Of a stretch of DNA of 25,024 nucleotides, positions 19,368 through 25,024 are shown piece by piece. Source of the DNA: Gryganskiella cystojenkinii (lineage: Eukaryota > Mortierellomycota > Mortierellomycetes > Mortierellales > Mortierellaceae); assembly GCA_015852425.1 (NCBI GenBank), contig JAAAIG010000209.1, positions 23,725 through 48,748 of the forward strand. Reading direction: 5' to 3'. Each line of letters starts with the position of its first letter. The first letter of the stretch is position 1. A program made the position numbers and the translations under genes. Under the pieces are notes generated by a model. It worked only from the letters and a program-made list of their open reading frames with translations. It had not been told where the DNA came from and made no database searches.

Positions 19368-19824
19368 CCATGTCCAGACAGGCCCAAGGAGTGTGGCATC
19401 AACAACCCAGCCATATCTTCAATCGTCAAGATAGAGCGTGCTCTTCCCGCCGTCGAGGACGTCGACATCGAGAGTGGAGGAACACCTTTACTTTCTCCCA
19501 GACGTGCGCTCCGACTTTCGCTACCAGGGATACTCCTTATTAGTCGCCAAGATGAACATTGTCACTTGGGTCATTATGGAGAGCGCGATGCAGGCTCTTA
19601 CTGACAACAACCAGCAGATTGCTGGCGAGATTGAGGCGAAGATATCTCTTGTGTGTGTTTTTCCTCTTTTCGGTTTAAATATCGTTTCCTTGTTTAAATC
19701 TGACCACTCGCCTCTTTTCTCTTCTTTCCGCCCTATAAATACATACTTGCACGACCAGCATCAAAAAGACAAGACCGTGTCCACCCCCTGGCGCACGCCC
19801 CGCGAAACATTGACTAGAAATTAA
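19368..19824 (+). pseudogene. Possible degraded or mis-phased small gene of unknown family
   Basis: Three phases look coding in succession. ATG 19368 reads MSRQAQGVWHQQPSHIFNRQ into an Arg-rich stretch and stops at TAG after about 60 codons. A second phase reads RALPAVEDVDIESGG. A third, 19474-19650, reads VRSDFRYQGYSLLVAKMN, then TWVIMESAMQALTDNNQQIA and EIEAKISL. That last frame can splice over a 108-nt GT-AG intron (19651-19758) to HQKDKTVSTPWRTPRETLTRN and a TAA at 19822-19824. The third segment is helix-like with ordinary codon use. Joining the pieces needs either a frameshift or an intron under 30 nt, so I favour a decayed gene. No family was recognised. Confidence 0.3.
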
Positions 19825-20074
19825 AACAACCCGGACACGATGATCAACTTCCGAGAAAAAAAAAGTCTTTGCAGAACATCCATGAGCAACAGATTTTACC
19901 CTGTTGAGTGTCCAGCCAAATCCACCTCCTCCACCTTCTCTCCTTTTCTCAAACTATCCGGATCATAATTTCCTTCTCATAACTCGGATCAAAATATAAC
20001 ATGCATATTATTGCGATTTCGTTGCTTATGTTTCGATCTCTAAAGTTACTCCAAGCCTGTTTCGTTTTCGTTCC

Positions 20075-22746
20075 TTAGTCCGATTTGCTAACAGGCTTAA
20101 CCTTGAACGACCTTGAACGGTAGATAGCCAGGTACGCGATATGGAAATCTCCTAGAAAATATAAATGAAGAGATAAGTTCACAAGCTCCCTTGGCATATA
20201 ATTACGATAAACAGCTATAACAAACAAGAAAGAAAAAGAATTCTTACCGCCACCATCGAGCTTCAAGATATCGTCCTTGGAAATGGGCGAGACTTTATCA
20301 TCATCAAACTTGTACCACTCATCCGTATCACCCTTACGAGCCCATCCGATATAGTGTCCCGAATCTGCAGAACGTCCGATATGGGTCAAGACCGCGGCCA
20401 ACTCGTACTGGCCCGAGGGATTGGATCCGATATCCTTAACCAACTCTGGATCCAAAGAACCCTCAAGAGCCACCTGAGCCACTTGGACAGCTTTTTGTTC
20501 CTCAGAAACCTCATCCGTCTCCATGCGACCAGATTCCTTGTCCAAACGATGACGTCTCTTCAATGCGGTCTCGGCATTATCCAAATCGCGCATCTTCAAT
20601 TTGGTATTGGTCAATTTCGCCTGAAGTTCAGTCGTACAGAACTGGGATGCGTCCAGCTCAAAGGGGAACTTGACCTTGCGCAAGATCTTGGCCTTGACCC
20701 GTTCCTCCGCCTTCCAGAAGAACCGGACAAAGTTCACAGTGAGGTATGCGGGCAGTCTCGAAATCCTCTGGGTCTTGGAGTAGACGGCGGAGCGACCCAG
20801 GGTCACAGAGTTCTTTTCGATCTTTTCATCCAGAGATTTCAAGATACCGTTGTGAAGATAGTTAACATCTAATAAATAAGCAGAAAAAAAAAATGGATAT
20901 GGGAAAAAAGGGAAATAGGCGAGAGAAAATTAGAACCCGCGACAAAACGACAATCATACAGCCATATCTTCAGATACCAAAACCTTACCACCATCGATGT
21001 GACAGTTCAGCTTCAAAAACTTTTCCTTGGTGACAACAGTTTCCTCTTCTGGTGATTCATCACATTTGAGTCTATGAAACAAGAGAGTCAACATTCATGT
21101 CAGATAACCAGTTTTTTAGAGTCTCATGCAGTGAAATCGAACATTATTCTACAAGAAGAGGTCCTTACGTGGTCGTGTATTCGCCCTCCATGTACTGAGA
21201 GATGACATTCTGCGTGCTCTCGGAATGAGGGGGAAGCTTGGCCTTCAAGGTTGAAATGAGCTGACTCCAGCACTCTTCCGCATCCTGCTGTGCCCAGACA
21301 CCATCGCCACCTCGCTGAGAAAACTGAGGGAAAGCTTTTCTCAGATACTATAGTGTTTGAGTCGAAAAAGAACGCTTTGTTAGAAAATATAATAGCACTG
21401 GCCGACAACTACAAAAAGGCCAAGATAAAAAGAGATATCACTTTCGTCGACGTATGAGACAACGAGAGGAGGAGGAGGAGGGAGGGAGGGGGGTGGGGTG
21501 GATATCATACTGTCAGAAATCCTGCTGGCATGACGCCAAATCCAGAGGCATTGAGCTGTCGGTACAAATCTCTCAGGGATGCGGTCATGTTGCTTGAAGA
21601 ATCCAAGTTGTCTGTGCCTCCAGAGTACTTTTGAAGGTCCTGGATCAGTTCTGGGACCACGCGGAGACATTGAAGGGTAGCGTTCTATTTGTTGCATCGC
21701 GAGAAGAAAGTGAATAAAAACGATATCAGAGGGACACAAGGACGAGCTACCATAATGAATTCATATCATATCTTCAAGGGTTGCGTGTATACAATGCTTA
21801 CCATGTAACACGTGTTACCCATGTTGATAAGACCGACAGGAATATCCATCTAAATAGGGAGGAGACATGTCATAAATAAGTTAAAGCCCATGCTATGTGA
21901 ATTGAGTTATGTTCTTTCGAAAGATCAGCCAAACGTCTGTCAGTTTCTTACGGCCTTATTCAGTGACGCCTCAGTCATATCCTCGGCGAAAAGAATCTTT
22001 TTTTCCGGCGCCTTGGGAAGTTCTCCGGCGGTACCCATCATCTATTTCCATGATAGCCGTAATCAAATGAGAGTGTCAGTTTTTCTACGCTCTCCTTAAG
22101 TGATGCAATCGATCGTCCATCCCAAAAAAACCCCCCAAAAAAGAGTCCACGTCGCTTGCTGAATACCATAAATTTATGACCCTAAAAATGTAAATGAAGC
22201 AAAGAAAAGTGAACAAGAGTCTGTTAGTCATTTTTGTCCCAAAGGTACCCTAAATTCGTCGTTCATATGCAAAGTGGAGGACCATGTCCAACATACATTC
22301 TTCAGTCCAAGCTTGCTCATGTCAGTGTCATCCTATGAGTGTCCGAAATTCAAAGTAAAGACGATACGAAGCGGGGTTAGTCCTTGAACAAACACTATCA
22401 CTAGTAAAGTCTCCGCAAAAAAAAAAAAAAAAAGATAGCGCGCGTGCATACCTTGAGCATGCCACCCTTCGCAATGATCTTTTGTCTATCGGGCTCGACT
22501 CCAGTTAGGGCAAATAACTGAGCCTTGAAGACGAGTCCAGGCTCATCCAGATTCAGTTCGAGGTCGTCAAACTTCTTGCCGCTCCATGTTACGTTGACTG
22601 TTTTTTAATTGAGTAAAAAGAAGAAACGCGATCAGTTCAAGAGTGCATCTACATTAACACAATATGAGTCTCCTGAGCCTGGGTGTGCGTTCCATGGGAC
22701 GGCTGTGTCCTGAATCGTTACCTTTGATGGTGTTGGCTGGTGGCAT
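20075..22746 (-). CDS. UBP6: Ubp6/USP14 proteasome-associated deubiquitinase, 11 exons
   Basis: Exons: 22722-22746, 22452-22597, 22297-22332, 22167-22181, 21952-22041, 21802-21849, 21511-21684, 21169-21347, 20989-21071, 20248-20868, 20075-20151. They join to 497 residues (human USP14 has 494). Residues 1-75 are the ubiquitin-like domain that docks on the proteasome Rpn1 subunit (FKAQLFALTGVEPDRQKII, close to USP14). The catalytic Cys118 is in GLINMGNTCYM, His437 in SGHYIGW and Asp454 in KFDDDKV; QQDAEECW and GGGDFHIAY are also family signatures. All ten introns are GT-AG and every phase closes. Exon 4 is only 15 nt (GHKFM). The known role is to trim ubiquitin chains from substrates at the 26S proteasome and recycle ubiquitin. 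The start is 205 bp from the stop of the upstream NUDT8-like gene on the same strand, and the gene is convergent with the ubiquitin-like gene. Confidence 0.95.
22417..22433. repeat. A17 homopolymer in a Ubp6 intron
   Basis: Seventeen A residues on plus (T on the coding strand) lie in the intron between exons 2 and 3 of Ubp6. The orientation gives a T-rich intron body, so this is probably ordinary slippage. Confidence 0.85.
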
Positions 22747-22950
22747 GATGTCGATTCGGTTTTCGGTGTGCGATGAAGAGAGAGTGAATGTAATCGCAAA
22801 AATATATGCAGCGAAGCGATACTTCTGTGGAACAAGCAGTACGTCAGCGTGCGATTTCAAAGTGCGTATTGGTCACGTGAATTCTTGCAGCAGAGCGAAG
22901 ATGCGACTTGTTTTTATTGTCTAAGGTGCGTCTAAGGCGCGTCTAAGCTT
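22747..22950 (-). promoter_or_regulatory. Compact Ubp6 promoter, with E-box
   Basis: Only 204 bp separate the Ubp6 start from the stop of the upstream NUDT8-like gene, so this segment must hold the Ubp6 promoter and the other gene's 3' end. It contains one palindromic CACGTG at 22874-22879, a bHLH or bZIP-type site. I see no TATA box, and the yeast proteasome element GGTGGCAAA is absent. Confidence 0.4.
22919..22947 (-). repeat. Short tandem repeat next to the NUDT8-like stop
   Basis: The 11-mer GTCTAAGG(T/C)GC occurs twice in tandem (22919-22929, 22930-22940), followed by a partial third copy GTCTAAG (22941-22947). It begins three bases beyond the stop codon of the NUDT8-like gene, inside its 3' UTR. 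Confidence 0.8.
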
Positions 22951-24143
22951 TCACACGAATGCGGATGGTTTGGCAGGTTGATATTGATCTGCCTTGGCTC
23001 CATCGGGTATCTTTTGGGCATCCGACGGTCCTCCTCTAGCAAGACACCGGAGAACCCCTGTCAACGGTAAATAAAAATTGTATCAGCACTCTCGAATATC
23101 ATCGTGTTAAAACCGTTATGCCAATAATGAACTAAACAAGAAGGCCTTACCATCCAAAATAAATGCAGTCAATCCCCAGATCGTAATGTCCTCTTCTTCG
23201 ACTTTCCATACCGGGTACAAGAACTTTGAATTGCGGAATCGAACCATGGAGCGCTTCTCGGGGTCCATTAGATCCTTGATCGGGACAGTAAAGACTTTTT
23301 GGACCTCGTCCGGGTTGTACTTGACCAATGTAATATCCTCGATTGGTTCCTTAATGAAGCCGACAAACGGATGGACTTTCATCGTGCATCCTTTGCTAGG
23401 CATGGGTGAATACTCGCCGAGGACTTCAACTTGATCCTTGAAAATCGAAACCTCTTCTTCCATCTCCCGCAAAGCTGTCTCAAGAATCGTCTTGTCGGTT
23501 GGATCGCGTTTTCCTCCTGGGAAGCTGAAATAATAAGAGACAAGGGTATTGTCAGAACTTGCCTTTTCTAGATGGTGTCCTCTTGTCCCCCGATAGATTT
23601 CCTAATATGATCTTGCAGATGAGTGTCTGTACCTGACTTCTCCACGATGGTTCCTCATGTGACTTGCGCGGATGGTAAAAAGAACGCTAGGAATGCCATT
23701 ATGCACACAGAGAGGCTAAGGATGAAGAAAAGGTTAGATTATTGATCACTCGCGTCCGTCTATTTCCTTGTTTTTGCTCTCATCGCCAACGAGCGTACCA
23801 TAAACACGCCCGCTTGACGGACTGGCTCTTCCTTGCAATGTTGAAAATACTCTTTCGTGTCCGGTTTCTGCAACAGTCGCTCCCGGACAAAATCCAAGAA
23901 TTCACGATCGTATTTAACGGTCTCCTGACTGATATTTGGGGATACTGGCGCTTCGTTGCCATTGAGACTTGACGAGGATGTCGCAAATCCTGCCTTCTGT
24001 AGGTGATGAGCTCGAGGACGAATAGACATTACGCTGGTGGATAAATGTGATTGGGATGCAAAGCATCGCTTGTGATTCCATCCTTTGCAGAGCGAGTGCC
24101 TCAGAGCTGATGTCGCAGCTAATGCTGTTGTTGGTGTTGTCAT
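22951..24143 (-). CDS. NUDT8-like mitochondrial Nudix CoA diphosphatase, 4 exons
   Basis: Exons 23799-24143, 23633-23715, 23151-23524 and 22951-23057 join to 302 residues. Residues 1-60 are rich in Ser, Arg, Ala and His with almost no acid, as in a mitochondrial presequence. The core matches human NUDT8: QAGVFMPLCVHNGIPSVLF, the CoA-specific HRGEVSFPGGKRDP signature (about 138-151) and a Nudix box ending REMEEEVSI (162-170), whose Glu residues bind Mg. WGLTAFIL near the end is also conserved (human WGLTAVIT). The family cleaves CoA and its esters to phosphopantetheine derivatives and 3',5'-ADP. The C-terminus (SAFV) is not a peroxisomal SKL signal, which separates it from yeast Pcd1 and NUDT7 and fits mitochondria. 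The last exon was joined by phase and ends at TGA 22951-22953. The position-8 Gly of the Nudix box is Ser169 here. Confidence 0.9.
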
Positions 24144-24504
24144 GCTTCGTTTGCAGATCGAGCTCCTCCGTCGTCCCGATGTTGATGATGAAGTGATTGC
24201 ATTCGAACCCTCTTTCTGCCGTTGGACATTTCGGGCTGAGCAAGAGCTGCGTCCGCAGCAGCAGCCGTCACACAGAGTTCAATACAGAATGCGGGAAATT
24301 TCAAGCTCCCTGCCTAGACTCGTTCTCGACTTCACTGACCGTCGAAAAAAGATAGAACAAGTTGGTATTTGAGATCTTCGTCCTTTTCTTACCCTGGTTG
24401 TCGTTGTCACTACTGTGCTGTGTAGTGTTAACACTCTTCGCGTCCCTTAAACTTTACATACCCCGTTCCAGAATCGAGGACTTTCGATCAAATGGTCTAA
24501 AGAC
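24144..24504. promoter_or_regulatory. Divergent promoter region of the NUDT8-like and CAP genes
   Basis: This lies between two divergent start codons. The half next to NUDT8 has open frames on both strands (for example plus 24085-24372) but no recognisable protein. The other half is AT-rich and leads to the TATA box at 24505. Confidence 0.4.
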
Positions 24505-24514
24505 TATATATAAT
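24505..24514 (+). promoter_or_regulatory. TATA box of the CAP gene
   Basis: TATATATAAT lies 100 bp upstream of the ATG at 24605. It is followed by a CA-rich leader with CACACACACAC around 24553, giving normal spacing for a secreted-protein gene. Confidence 0.6.
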
Positions 24515-24604
24515 CGTTATATGTTTATTTTGTTCTCACAACCTTCCTCACGCACACACACACAACCAAAATATATAGTAATACACCGCTCGCAACCTAT
24601 AAGC

Positions 24605-25024
24605 ATGCATTTCAAGTCATCTCTCTGTGCCATCCTTTTGATCTGCACCAGTCTGGCTCTCGCTCAAACGACTGAGAATGAGATCATCCCCGAAGAAGAA
24701 AGCTTTGAGCACACCTTGGCAGACCCTGTTGGTTTCCTTAGAATCGGTCGTGGCCGTTACTTACCCATCACCAGTACTGAATACGAGACCTATGCTCGAG
24801 ATGGCGAACAGACCAGATTCGTGGCCGAATATGCTACCCCTTACCCACATCAAAAGGTCCGGGCCACATCCATCAACCAGACGGATATCGACGCGATCCT
24901 CAAGACCCATAACGATTACCGTGCGGCCCACAGTTCCCCGGCTCTGGTCTGGAACGACACGCTTGCGAACTTTGGCGATGATTGGATCCAAAAGTGCGAA
25001 TTCAGGCACAGTCATGGACCTGTG
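24605..25024 (+). CDS. Secreted CAP-superfamily (SCP/PR-1) protein, partial at window end
   Basis: The frame is open from ATG 24605 to the window edge, 140 codons with no intron so far. Residues 1-20 are a signal peptide (MHFKSSLCAILLICTSLALA). Residues 21-92 are a polar, probably disordered or propeptide region. From about 93 the CAP domain starts: TDIDAILKTHNDYRAAH, SPALVWNDTLANFGDDW, then CEFRHSHGP. The HNDYR helix and the Cys131/His135/His137 region match the first half of the PR-1 fold, including one of the conserved cavity histidines. CAP proteins are secreted; fungal members such as yeast Pry1-3 bind sterols and fatty acids. The second half of the domain, with the other histidine and the Glu residues, lies outside the window. 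Confidence 0.88.
   Translation, partial: MHFKSSLCAILLICTSLALAQTTENEIIPEEESFEHTLADPVGFLRIGRGRYLPITSTEYETYARDGEQTRFVAEYATPYPHQKVRATSINQTDIDAILKTHNDYRAAHSSPALVWNDTLANFGDDWIQKCEFRHSHGPV

Noticed and set aside
24185..24210. GGGTTCGAATGC on minus, another tRNA-like box
   Set aside because: T-stem pairing fails and there is no cloverleaf.

Overview
The window is nuclear DNA from a filamentous fungus. Genes carry short GT-AG introns with T-rich bodies and mostly TAG or CAG acceptors, promoters have TATA boxes 100-300 bp upstream, and the proteins are eukaryotic (LAMTOR1, RPUSD2-type pseudouridine synthase, USP14/Ubp6, NUDT8) or typical of secreted fungal enzymes (multicopper oxidase, phosphoesterase-type acid phosphatase, CAP protein). 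Many introns, small exons and a metazoan-like LAMTOR1 suggest an early-diverging fungus such as Mortierellomycota or Mucoromycota. That placement is inference. All splice joins were assembled by eye from reading-phase continuity and family alignment.

Layout. 1-189 (+): last exon of a gene entering from the left, with a Ras2-like CaaX tail. 1155-4116 (-): five-exon LAMTOR1/Ego1 homologue, the lysosomal or vacuolar anchor of Rag-TORC1 signalling. 5004-6756 (+): four-exon tRNA pseudouridine synthase of the Pus9/Rib2/RPUSD2 group, divergent from LAMTOR1. 7888-9096 (-): intronless TetX-like FAD monooxygenase followed by a 21-base A tract on its own strand. 11000-13067 (-): three-exon laccase/Fet3-like multicopper oxidase with an N-terminal membrane anchor. 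15590-16777 (+): two-exon secreted acid phosphatase with a probable GPI signal. 17.3-19.8 kb (+): a broken ubiquitin-like gene, a promoter with a Cys-rich reading frame, an intact divergent ubiquitin-like gene, and a possible degraded gene. 20075-22746 (-): eleven-exon Ubp6/USP14. 22951-24143 (-): four-exon NUDT8-like CoA diphosphatase. 24605-25024 (+): start of a secreted CAP protein, cut by the window edge.

The most unusual part is 17.3-19.2 kb. Two ubiquitin-like paralogues share the same one-residue length difference from ubiquitin. One is dead (start changed to ACG, two in-frame TAG stops). The other is intact but has no terminal Gly-Gly and carries an 11-residue insertion after the Lys48 position. 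They lie tail-to-tail with Ubp6, the proteasome-bound deubiquitinase. A functional link is possible but unproven. The other genes look like ordinary unrelated neighbours: a nutrient-signalling scaffold, tRNA modification, CoA turnover, and secreted or surface enzymes for copper/iron chemistry and phosphate release.
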